Source: Brachypodium distachyon (lineage: Eukaryota > Streptophyta > Magnoliopsida > Poales > Poaceae). From it: 64,000 nucleotides of DNA. Of the stretch, positions 24,011-35,200 are shown in pieces (position 1 is the stretch's first letter; each line of letters opens with the position of its first letter). The position numbers were made by a program, and so were the translations under genes. The stretch is taken from contig NC_016132.3 of assembly GCF_000005505.3 (NCBI RefSeq), forward strand, positions 31,572,914 through 31,636,913, in the 5' to 3' direction. Under the pieces are notes generated by a model that did not search any database, was not told the origin of the DNA, and was given only the letters and a program-made list of their open reading frames with translations.

Positions 24011-27000
24011 ATGGGCCGTGCTTGAATGTACGAGGACAGGTTACGTGTTGAGTGGATAGAGCGGCTGAAGACTTTTGTCGATGCCGGCGTGGAAGATATG
24101 CATAGGAAAGGGGGTGATAAGATGTGTTCTCCCTGTGTGAGATGTCGTAACAGCAAGCTGTACGAGCCAGAGGATGTCGAGATGCACTTGCTCATGCGAG
24201 GATTTGTGTTTGGTTATTCAAGGTGGACTTCTCGCGGGGAGGATGGCATTGAAGTCGATGACGGCATTGAGATGGAAAACATGGAGTCTGACGACCAGCC
24301 TGGTGAAGAAGCATACCGTGGCGAGGATCCAGTATAGGACGTTCCAACCGGTAGGATGGTTGAAATGCTGGACGATCAGCATCTGCAGAATCAGTTGGAT
24401 GACCCCGAGGATGAGAGGGTGTCCCGTAAGTTCGAGAAGCTGAGGGAGGATGCCGAGACACCATTATATGAAAATGTCGACGTTGATAATAGTGTGCTAG
24501 AAGTAACGCTCGAGCTTTTGCGTATAAAGACAAAATACAACATCGTGGACTCAAGATTCACGGAGATTCTGAGTTACCTACGTACAGTACTTCCTCCGGG
24601 CAACAAGTTGCCTAAGAGCACGTACGAGGCGAAGAAAGTTACATGCCCCCTCGGGTTAATGGTCATCAGATACCATGCTTGTCCGCTGGACTGCATTATA
24701 TATAAGGGCGACTACAAAGACATGCACAACTGTCCAGTATGCAAAACATCCCGATACAGGAAGAAAGACCTCAATCCTGACGGTGACGAGGAGGAAGAAT
24801 TGAAGCGTGGTGCGGCAGCAAAGATGGTCTGGTATCTCCCGTGTGGCACAAGGCTGGAGCGTTGGTTCCAGAATGAGAAGGAGGCCAGGTGGTTCATCTA
24901 CCACGACGCGAATCAGGCGGATATCGATCCTGAGGGCGTGTACCGCAACGATGATGGAGTCCTCAGACACCCCGCAGATGCGGCTCAATGGAGGACTCTG
25001 GACGACGAATTCCCCGAGTTCGGCGCAGAGCGCAGGAACATCAGGTTCGGGATGAGTACGGACGGGATCAATCCGTTCGGAAACTTGAGCAGCAAACACA
25101 GCACATGGCCGGTGATCCTGTTCATATACAACCTTCCCCTGTGGCTTGTCATGAAGAGGAAGTACATCCACCTATCAATGCTCATACAGGGCCCTAAGCA
25201 GCCTGGAGTTGATCTGAACGTATATCTGGAGCTGCTGAAGGATGAGCTCAAGGAGCTTTGGGAGAAGGGTCGAAAGGTTTGGTACGCTCATAAGAAGGAG
25301 GAGTTCACCCTTCGAGCAGCTCTCCTGACATGTGTGCATGACTACCCGGCGAACGGGAACTCATTGTGCCAGTCAACACATGGGTACAAAGCATGCACAA
25401 AGTGCGGGGACGAGACAAAAGGGTTGTTCCTGCCAGAATCAAAAAAGATTGTGTACATGGGACACCGTAAGTGGCTGGAGATGAAGGACCCGTGGAGGGA
25501 TGATAAGAAAAACTTCCACGGGAGGGCAGAGAGGCGGCACAAACCGAGAGAACTGACTGGACACGAAGTATATGAAATTGTTAGGGACCTCGAAGTCGTG
25601 GCCAGGAAAGCACAGCCGGCTGCTGGTGCAGATGGCGGCCTTACGTACAAGAGGAGGTCCGTGTTCTGGGACCTGCCTTACTGGAGGTTCTTACAAAGCC
25701 GTCACACCATAGACGTCATGCATGTCGAGAAGAACGTGTGCGACAGCCTGTTGGGCTTGATGATGCACCACGCGGACAAGTCAAAAGATGGACCAAAGGC
25801 ACGAAAGTACCTGCAGTGGTTGGGAATAAGGGAGAAGCTGTGGCAGATGGAGGAAGAGGCGCCGCAGGAAAACAAGGATGGTGAACGCACCATATATACG
25901 CGATGCAAACCTCCGTGTTACAGTCTGAGCAAAGCCGAGCTGCATAGAATGTGCGAGTGTCTCCATGGCATCAAAGTTCCATCGAACTACTCATCCAGCA
26001 TCAAGAAACTCGTTGACATGAAGAGCCACAAGCTGGTTAGCATGAAATCTCATGACTGCCACATGATTCTCACGCAGCTACTTCCGGTTGCAATAAGAGG
26101 CTGTATGGAGCCATGGGTGAGATAGACGGTCATGAAGCTCTATGACTTCTTTGACACGATCGGCCAGAAGTCCATCACGGTGGACCGTTGCCTGCAACTG
26201 AGGGACACAATGATATAGATATTGTGCGAATGTGAGATGTTCTTTCCCCCAACGTTCTTCGACATTATGGTCCATCTGATGCTCCACGTCGCCGATGAAA
26301 TCTTGTTGTTAGGGCCATCATTCCTACACAACATGTTTGGGCCCGAACGATACAACGGGGTGCTGAAGCGATATGTTCGTAACAGAGGGCGTCCCGAAGG
26401 AAGCATCATGGGAGGCTATCATGCAGAAGAGTGCGTTGAGTTCTGCACTGATTGGTTGGCGAACCGCAAACCCATAGGGGTCCCCGAATCACGACATAAG
26501 GGGAAGCTAGAAGGTGAAGGTGGGCTTGGCCGGAAGGATCTTGATGTGCATGCCCGCCAAAGAATGGACGACTTTATAAGATCACACACAATGGTGCTGC
26601 AACTCACGCCAGAGGTCGAGCCGTTCATCCACATGCACATCGAAGAACTTCGAAACCTCAACCCTAACAGGAATGATGATTGGATCCAGCGAAAACACAA
26701 TTCTACATTCGCCATGTGGCTCAAGGATCTTTGGTATCCGAGGGCTGCGGCGAATGAAAATGAGAAGATTGTCCAGAAGTTGTCACCGCTTCCCGACCGC
26801 AACGTCGTGACATACCAGTCGTACGCAATGAATGGGTATACGTACTACACCAAGGCTCAAGACTGTAAGAGTACGTACCAAAACAACGGTATAGTGCTCG
26901 TAGCTGAGACGGGGACCGACAGCGAAGGCCAGACTGAAGCATATTACGGCGTGGTCGAAGAGATCTGGCAGCTTGACTACACCTTCACTACCATCGCCAT

Positions 27001-27458
27001 ACACCTTCACTACCATCGCCATGTTTCGCATCAGATGGGCACGCGATGTCAGGCATGAAGATCATAGGTTCACAACAATGATTCTGCCAAAAGAGGTTCC
27101 CCGTCATGAGGTGAACGTCAAAAGAATCTCGGCACTACTTGAACCATGGCAGTTTGCTTCCAAATGCAAACAAGTCTTCTTCATAGAAGACCCGATAGCG
27201 AAAAACCGCGTAGTCGTGAGGAGAGGTAAAAGGAGCATTGTTGGGGTCGACGGAGTAAGTTCACAACAAGACTATGAAGGTTTCCCCGATCCCACGAGTA
27301 CGCAAGAAGAAGAGGTGGCAAGACGGACGATCCAGACAAGAAAGAAGTCAAAATTACCCACACAAGACGGGGCCTACGCCAGAAGCAACCACGGTGAGGT
27401 CCAAACGTATAAGAGGAAAGAGAAGACAACAAAGAAAAAAGACAAGATTGTCCAATAG
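24011..27458 (+). pseudogene. CACTA TNP2-type transposase, disabled
   Basis: One reading frame carries an N-terminal transposase-associated zinc domain (CSPCVRCRN near 24125), the TNP2/Transposase_21 core (ACPLDCIIYKGDY, CPVCKTSRY, WYLPCGTRLERWF, VMHVEKNVCDSLLG, KSHDCHMILTQLLPVAIRG), a DUF4218-like part (EMFFPPTFFDIMVHLMLHVA) and a DUF4216-like part (GVVEEIWQLDY, FRIRWARDV). The likely start is ATG 24011 (MGRA then a stop where the family has Trp). In-frame stops are TGA 24023, TAG 24335, TAG 26123 and TAG 26216. A 22-bp direct duplication (26979-27000 and 27001-27022) then shifts the frame; downstream coding continues in the new frame to 27458. Domain order and near-full length make the family call secure; the lesions make it non-functional. 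Confidence 0.92.
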
Positions 27459-27930
27459 TTCACTATTTGTGTAATTTTGATCAATTATGCTCATTGATGA
27501 TTTTCAATGTAATTTGAATTTTAACGAGGTTCGAATTTTAACTTGTTCAAATTTGAAAACAAATGCCGTAAATTTGTTCGCAACATTTTTCTACTGTGAA
27601 TGCATATTTTATTTACTTGTTTCGATTTCGAAAACATTTAAGAGATATGGATTTTTTAAAAATCTTATTACATATTATTTTCATTATAAAGGAGAAAAAA
27701 AAAGTTTTTACGCCTGCCCGGGTCAACTGAGCGTTTCGGGTTCAGGCCCAGCCAGACGAACCCGGGAGCAGCCTACTACCTACTAGGCCAGAGCAGACCA
27801 GGGCCCACGGGGCTGTAATCCGAGCCCACAAAGAACAGTACAGGTACCGGGCCCAAGGGCCATGCGAGGAACACAAGAGACAGGCGAGAGGAATATTCGG
27901 AAGCTAATGGGAGAAGGGAGGAATGCCTTA

Positions 27931-27973
27931 TATGCTGGTCGAATCGCTTGTAAACTAGCGAGGTGGGACTAAA
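27931..27973 (+). repeat. 43-bp module before second CACTA gene, copy 2
   Basis: TATGCTGGTCG, eight variable bases, GTAAACTAG and GAGGTGGGACTAAA match 23118-23160 with identical length. It lies about 84 bp before the first ATG of the second gene. Confidence 0.75.
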
Positions 27974-28056
27974 CTCCCACCTCGCCTCGCGCGGCAGCCC
28001 GCAGAAGGCCACCAGTGGCAGTGATTTCCTGAAACCCGCCACTGGAAGGGCCGACG

Positions 28057-29881
28057 GTGGGGAATTCTCTGGGCGCGCGCGGGTTGCTGATGCCGCGTAC
28101 GTCTGTGGTGCACCACGTGACCCTGCGAGACGACATGGTCAGGGTGCAGGTGGACTGCGTGCTCAAGGGCTTCGAGGACGAACCGGTCCCTTATCCTCTG
28201 CACGAAGAGGCGACGACCCTAAGGGATTGTGTCAACTCCTACCTCATCTGGCCTAGGAGGTTGCTGGTCCTCGCTACGGAGCCTTCTCCGTCTCCATCTC
28301 CGTCTCCCCGCCTCGGTCCGTCTCCACCTGCCCGGCGCCTGATGTCTCCGTCGCCGCTTGGCGCCTCACCCGGTCCTTTGGACTACGAGCCCGCGGAATG
28401 AGACTTCTCACCTGCGGCGGAGTGCACCGACGACAATGCAGGCCAAAATCCTCCGTCGCCGCCCAAACCCGAAGCCCCAAAGCCATCCACCCCAAGACCC
28501 ATCCCTCGGAGAGCCGCAGCACAACCGGCCCCGTTGGAGCCCTGTCCAAGTGCCCCATCTGGGATGCAGGTCCCCCATAAACCGGACAGTTCCGATTTCC
28601 TGAGACGCAGGAAAAACAAGAGGGGGACAGGCAGCAAGGCAAGCAAGGGCTCCTCCAAGGAGGGGAAAGAGTCATCTTCGTCGGGAAGAAAACCAAAGAC
28701 CGCGCCGCAGATAGAAGGGATTTGGGAAGAGCGACCAGACATTCTGAAGATGCCCACCCACCCTCGTGTTGGAGATAGATTGCCTGATGGATCTTATTTC
28801 GTGGACAGGCGATTCTCCCAATTTTTGTTGTTCCACCCCGGACAACCGATGGTGTCCCAGGATGACCTGTATCGCCTGCCACGGGAGATGCAAGAGCTCC
28901 ATGAAAAGTACATGAATGTGGCATCATTAGGCGTAGACCTAACAAATTTGGAAATTAGGGTTTGAGTGCCAAAGCATTATGACTTCTTCGAGTCCAATAC
29001 AGGGAAAATCCAGAGGGAAAACGACGTTACCTTCGGCATTGACTTCCTCGACTTATTTCACCTCTTCAACCGCAAGTGCCTCGACAACGCCATATTAAGA
29101 CTGTGGTGTGTACAATACACGAGGGAGGCCTATAGGGTGAAGCAATATGGGATGGCCGTCGCCGACCCCCTTCTCTTCGACGCCACTTTGCTTGGTCCAG
29201 ACCCATTGTTGGCCGAAAGTAGAAGGTTGGCCATTGAATACCTTACTCAATTCATGTTGAAGCACAAAGACCGCCGTTTTGTATTGATATTGTACCATCT
29301 ACAGTAAGTTGTTTTCAATTCGCGTGAATACATAAATCTTTTTTCGTCGGAAGACTTGTTTGTTATATTATTTGGCTAATACAATGTGCGTCCTTTTGTG
29401 AAACAGCGGCCATTGGGTGACAATTGCCGTCTGCCTCGATCTTGGAGGGGTCACATATTTTGATCCACTGCGACGCAAGGGAAATGAACCACAACGCGAC
29501 TTTGATCCGATCAAATATGTCATCTACGCAGCCTATCACGACGCGGTGAAATGGTACGGGATGCCTAGCTTCAGCCACAATCGTGACGCTCCCTTCAGGC
29601 ACACTTTCAACTTCCCCTGCGAGCAACAGCCTGAAGGATCCGTCTACTGTGGTTACTACTGTGCGCACACTATTCAGCAGATGATCAACGACTTTAAGCC
29701 GAAGGGGAAGAAGACCTTGGAAGAAGTGAGAAATTGGTTTCTGGCCAACGCCGAGTTAGGGCACAACTCAGAAATTCTCGTGTACGAGATCCAGAAGGAC
29801 ATCGGCGAAATCCTCAACAAGGAGGTCCTCAAATCGAGCGGGGATTACTACGGCGGCGGGATTGTCGCCAAAAGTGGCTAA
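28057..29881 (+). pseudogene. CACTA second gene with Ulp1-like (C48) domain, disabled
   Basis: A single frame runs through a proline/serine-rich N-terminal half and a basic linker (RRRKNKRGTGSK) to a Ulp1-like C-terminal domain. A 103-bp GT-AG intron (29304-29406) restores the frame exactly at the conserved GHW. The protease-like signature is His in GHWVTIAV, Asp in TYFDPLRR and Cys in GSVYCGYYC. Two in-frame TGA stops (28399-28401 and 28963-28965) break the gene. Rice CACTA elements are known to carry similar Ulp1-like second genes, so this is an element gene and not a host SUMO protease. If intact it would be a predicted cysteine peptidase; the substrate is unknown. Confidence 0.8.
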
Positions 29882-30402
29882 ATTGTGTGGAACACTTTTA
29901 TTTGTGGCTCATTCTTTCAAACACTTTGTATACATGCATGTGACTTGAATGTTTAACTCGTGTGGAACTTTGTAATATATTTGCTGCTATTATGTTTCTT
30001 TGGTGTTGTATACTGTGCTGCTGTATTCCTGCTATTTCTGTGCTACAGAAATATTTATTTTTATAAATAATTCATTTATTTATTTTCGAGAAAAAACAGT
30101 GCCAGTGGCGGTTATACACCACCGCACCGCCACTGGAAATGTCCAGTGGCGGGTAATTTGCCCGCCACTGATGTACTTCACGCACTTTTCGGGTGGTGCC
30201 GGAGGGATTTACAGTGACGGTTTGTAAGTCTTCGATGCCGGGTATTTTACCCGCCATTGATGATCTCGATGCAGCAGTGGCAGGTATTTTACCTGGCACT
30301 GGTGCTAAAACCTCCAGTGACGCAGAGTTGGTGACGGGCATGATCACCGCCACCAACTCCATTTTTTGACCGCCACTGGAGAGGTTTTCTGGAGTAGTGT
30401 AT

Positions 30403-32246
30403 ATCCGGTACCGAGGATCATCTTCAAAATCTACATGGACGGAGGACGTGCAGGAAGCGGAGTCCCTGGGCCACAAAATCATTGATTCACCTCATTCTCG
30501 TGTATCACGCCAAAACCACTGTGTGTATCTTGTGTTCTTGCATGCCTTGAGAGAGCAGAGAGATTCAGAGGTTGAAGAAGGAGGAGCTACTCGCGCCAGG
30601 TCCAATATATAATTCATGTTAGCTGTGAAAGGTGCATTTTTTTCCTTAATATTTTTTCCTTTGAATCTGTACTCTCGAAAACACTATCAAAGAACAAGCA
30701 TTGCCAAGAACGGCTTTTCAAATATGGTCAGCTAGAATGTTTTATCTATCCTGCAATAAATCTTTGAAAACTTGCGGTGCACGCATATCCTAGGATTTAG
30801 ATCTGACCACCGGTTGCGGTTAACAGAATGTGAGTCGCGTGACACAAGAATCATATCATTGAATTCATATTGTTTTATCAATAGTACTCACTTTTATCCC
30901 ATGCAACTTAATTACCAATTATTGATCTAACAGTTGATCAGACTTAAATCTTAGGCTACGTGGATGCATGCGTTGCATTTTGCAAGGAAGGGAGTAAATT
31001 GAACTAATCTGACGAAAAGAGGCCTTCTCACTATTACAAGGGCAACAATAATATGTTTGCACAGATTTTTGTGAGGGACAAGCATTGCAGGAAAAGTGTA
31101 CGAACATATATATGTAACCACAATAAGAATATTCAAAAACAAAAGCTGGATTGATGATTGGTAGCTGGCTGGAAATTAAATATCCTCAAATTGGCTAATG
31201 AATTTAGCCTCTCTTTTTTTCAGCTTTGGAAGGAGCATCAATACACTTTCCCATCAAATTAAATAAGGTTTCCTAGCCCTTATCCGGCAGACTTTTATTT
31301 GCTCTTAGCCGACACGTAATATATGCGGCATTCCAAGTGAGGTTACTAAAGCTTATACCGTTTACAGCGCACTAGTGTTTCCTTGCTTCGACAATCCAAG
31401 CAAGCAAGCAAACCGTATCATTTCGCGGTTTTCCTCATCAAAAGGACGAATATATTATGTAAACGGAGCTATAGGATATCCTTTATCCCCTTGTGCATGA
31501 TCTCGCTTTAGCAGTCGCGTGCGTGCATGCGTGCACGTAGTACTGTTTGCTGCTGTGTATGTGCGTGTTCTAGAGGTAACACAGACATGCATGACCTGAA
31601 TACAGATGTAACCGCTGGTGGTCTTCGTCGCTAGCTAATTATCAGCTCTACCACATAATTTGGGGGGTTTGAAAGGTACGGGTGTAGTAACATAAGCTGA
31701 GAGAGAGACTGATAATTAACAAGCACCGCCTCCTCTTTAAACCGCTCCTTTTGGTCCGAAATGGTGTGTCTCGCATACCTTTCCTGCATCACTTTGATGA
31801 TAAAGCAAAAGTGACAGGAGGAGAAGGAAATTAATAAAGCATTTATTTTTTTCTGCGTATGTAACAAATTAAAGAATGAGAGAGGGAGAAAGGGGAGGAA
31901 AGCAAGGGAAAGTTCACAAACAAAGGAGTGAAGCAAAAGGAAGGGGAAAATAAAACAAAGCCCAGATTCCTTCTCCGAACAGGCCCTATCCTTTTTCTTC
32001 TTCTCCCCACCTCCCCTCTTCTCCTGTTTCTCGTTCTCTCTCTCCCAACCCAAGCAGATCATATCATATACCCCATCTATCGCTCAAAGAAAATTAGGCC
32101 ACTGGACCCTTCAAGATTGAGCCGAGATTTCCCCACACAGGGTGCAAGGGAGAGGCAGCACAGCAGGAGCATTCCTAGCTAGTTTGCAGCAGGAAGCAAA
32201 GAACGCGTCTCTCCTCTTTCTCCCACTAGCTAGAGGTTAGCTAGTG
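30403..32246. other. Intergenic and bHLH upstream region
   Basis: The first 200 bp or so are probably more of the repeat into which the CACTA element inserted. From about 31640 the sequence is the promoter and leader of the bHLH gene, with purine-rich and CT-rich tracts (31860-32050). No other gene is supported. Confidence 0.45.
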
Positions 32247-35200
32247 ATGAATCGAGGAGAATTCCAGAGCTCCCTGGTGCAACAGATGATCTGGAGTGGC
32301 ACCGGCAACACCACAGGCAGCCTGAAGCCATGCCATGAGGACCAAGCTGAGGCATCACCTAACATGCCCCCCTTGTCTTCTCCCTCCATGCTCTTCTCCC
32401 AGCAGTTTCCTCATAGCTCATCAGGCCTGGTTCATATGAACGGCGGCAGTACGCCCCTCGCAAGCTTGCATGATGGTAACGCCGGCAGCCAGGAGAGCCA
32501 CATGCCAGAGTCATGGAGCCAGCTGATTCTGTAAACGCCCCTGTCCCTATTTCTCTCTCTCTCTCTCTGTCTGCCTCTTCTCTAGCTCTCTCTCTCTATT
32601 TTGTCTATATTCATGGTAGAGCGATCCACATAAGAAAGCAATAATTAATCCGTTTAAACTTGTAGTTACATGCTTGCATGTGTAGCTCTAGGTGAAGGAA
32701 CAAAGTGGTTAACCCACTTCGTCCTCTAGTAGATGAAGCATTTCCTGATGCTCTTCCCCTAATCATCTGCTGCGCATGCATGTTCAAATCACAAACTTGC
32801 AGTTGTTTTTATCTCCATGGACTCATGTATTTGTGTACTTCTCTGTGTTTCGATTCTTATGTGCTACTGCATATACAACAGTGGGGGATTAGTTGGAGAT
32901 CAAGAGAGATACAGCACCACCACGGCTCTCCTGTCGAAGGGACTAGAGAATTGGGGGGATCATCAGCAGGCTGCTGCCGCCGCGAGTGCATGCATGGTTG
33001 GTATGAAGGAGGAAGGCTCCATGGCCCAATCCGGCAGCGGCGCCGCTGCTCCTTACAACTTCTACGGGAGCCATCTCGCCGCCAGCGATAGCCATGAGAT
33101 CCAGGCCAAGTCCCAGCTAAGTCAGATGATCATGGCGTCCTCCCCTAGGTCATGTGTCACCACCAGCCTCGGCAGTAACATGCTCGACTTCTCCAATAGT
33201 GCCGTGGTGCCACCACCGCCGGAGCTCAGGAACCACCACCATCACCACTCTGACAACTCATCCGAGGTGAATATCAATATAACATGTGCTAATTTGTTAA
33301 GTAATTCCTTGGTATTTGTTTTTTTGATCGCGCGGGTTCCACTATCACAGGAACAAATTTGTCGGTATTTGGTACACTTTTTTATTTTTATTTTTGCGAC
33401 TGGCGTTCTTTGATTTAGCGTGTTTTCTGGATTATTTCATGTATGTATAACGCATAGTGTTATATGAAGTTTTCTGATTTTATTGTACTGGTTCCAAAAT
33501 GAAAAGGGATGAACTTGATCTGGTAGCTAGAATAGAAATATAGATTAAAAAAAATTATAGGGTTGGTTCGTGCCACCGCGTTTCATTTCCCTCATGAAAA
33601 GGTGTTGTTTTCAAGCTAGTAAGCCTTTCCTCCATGATGTCTCTAATACCAATCTCTAGGTTCAGGCTTTTACGGGCGGCCAATACAATCTCTCGGGCAA
33701 TGGTGCATTCTGTCATAATGGGAGGATGATCCTTCCACTAACTAAAAAAATTACTCGGTTGATAGATTTACAGTACTATTATTAATTTTCTACTCCTCCA
33801 TGTTTTGATGTCCCTTTGGAAATGGGCTTTTAGTCAAGTAGTTAATTGATGTCTCCATACAGCATCTTGTTCCATGATCTCTTGGTAAGAGTGTGGGGCG
33901 CCCTTGCACACTCATTGAGAGAACTAGCTAGCTATAGCTGTTTTGCTAACATTTCATCACCTATTATTTTTATGCATATGTTATGCTTCTAAGTGATCAG
34001 TGTTTAGAGAGGTTAGAATCACTGGGAGTTCATCACTTTTGGCAGGGAAAAGATTCTTGTTGGGAGTTGGGACAAGATGAAAAAATGGTCTCATGATTAC
34101 TAACGCTTTGTTTATTTGTCTTTCTCTAGTGCAACAGCACCGCGACAGGTTCAGCTCTCAAGAAGGCTAGAGTTCAGGCCTCCTCCTCAGCACAATCTAC
34201 TCTAAAGGTTTCTTCTTCCTCAGCTTCCTGCGCTCAATGCATAACCCAAACCCATTAGTTTTCTCTCTCTCTTTTCCTTTCTCTCTCTCTCTCAGCTCTC
34301 TAACATTTTTATTAAGATGTTATTCTTGTGGTAATATTTTTGCAGGTGAGGAAGGAGAGACTAGGGGATAGAATAACTGCACTTCACCAGATAGTATCCC
34401 CATTTGGCAAGGTGAATAAATAGAGTGGAAATTTCTTTACTTAACGGCATTATTTATCTTTTCAGATCCATTATGTAATTGTAACATGGGCGTAATTGAT
34501 TACATACATAAAACCTGCCGGTGTCGTTGCAAACGGTCTGAGAGATTGAGCTAGATTTGCATGCTCTAGCGTAGTGTTAAATTTAACTCCCTCCGTTTAA
34601 CAAAAGATGTCTCAAGTTTGTTAAAATTTGAATATATCTAAACATGACTTAGCGTATAGATGTATTCAAATTTAGTCAAACTTTGGACGGAATAATTACA
34701 ATTTTCGCATCTAGCTCTTTTTTTTCATGTTTCACTCGAGGGGTTGTGTCCAGCTAAAGTTATATCTCTCTGACACACGTGCCCTCCTTTTACAGACTGA
34801 CACGGCGTCTGTACTGCAAGAGACCATTGGCTATGTCAGATTCCTCCTGGGTCAAATTGAGGTCCAGTCTCTCTCTCTCTCTACATATCTCTGTGTTTTG
34901 GGAGCAAATTAAAGCTCACGAGTCATGGTCATAGCAAGGACCTTGATCAGAAGAAGTATGGGTGAACAGAGATTGTAGGGCCCACATATTATCTGTAGAA
35001 AGATGAAAAAATGGTCTCATGATTCCTCCACCCAAGCAGTAACATTTTCCAACGCCTGCTATCTGCTGTGTCCTGGCCCACGCGCAAGAGACAGTTTTAG
35101 CTGCATGCATGGGCGAGAGGTAGGGTAAACAAAAAGAGAATATGTATATAGGTGCATGTGGGACTGGGTGCAAGAGCACGCTGTTAAAGTTGGGAGGGTT

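Larger units (their letters stand above)
22748..30399 (+). mobile_element. Complete CACTA (En/Spm) DNA transposon
   Basis: The 7652-bp element begins CACTACTACAGAAAACC and ends GGTTTTCTGGAGTAGTG, which are inverted copies with the diagnostic CACTA termini. The 3-bp target duplication TAT flanks it at 22745-22747 and 30400-30402. The subterminal 250-300 bp at each end are packed with CCGCCACT/AGTGGCGG motifs in both orientations, the expected binding repeats for the element's DNA-binding protein. Inside are a TNP2 transposase gene (24011-27458) and a second gene with a Ulp1-like domain (28057-29881), both on the + strand and both disabled. It could only move if another copy supplied transposase. 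Confidence 0.95.

Noticed and set aside
24656..25171. 171-codon minus-strand ORF
   Set aside because: Antisense shadow of the TNP2 transposase core.
24335..26218. Stop-codon readthrough or unusual splicing to rescue TNP2
   Set aside because: Similarity continues in the same frame on both sides of each stop without intron signals, and a frameshifting duplication follows. Simple decay explains it better.
28274..28945. 223-codon minus-strand ORF inside the CACTA element
   Set aside because: It is antisense to the element's second gene, and the plus-strand frame has the recognisable Ulp1-like continuation.
28057..29881. Host SUMO protease gene
   Set aside because: It lies inside an intact CACTA boundary, has the layout of known CACTA second genes and carries in-frame stops.
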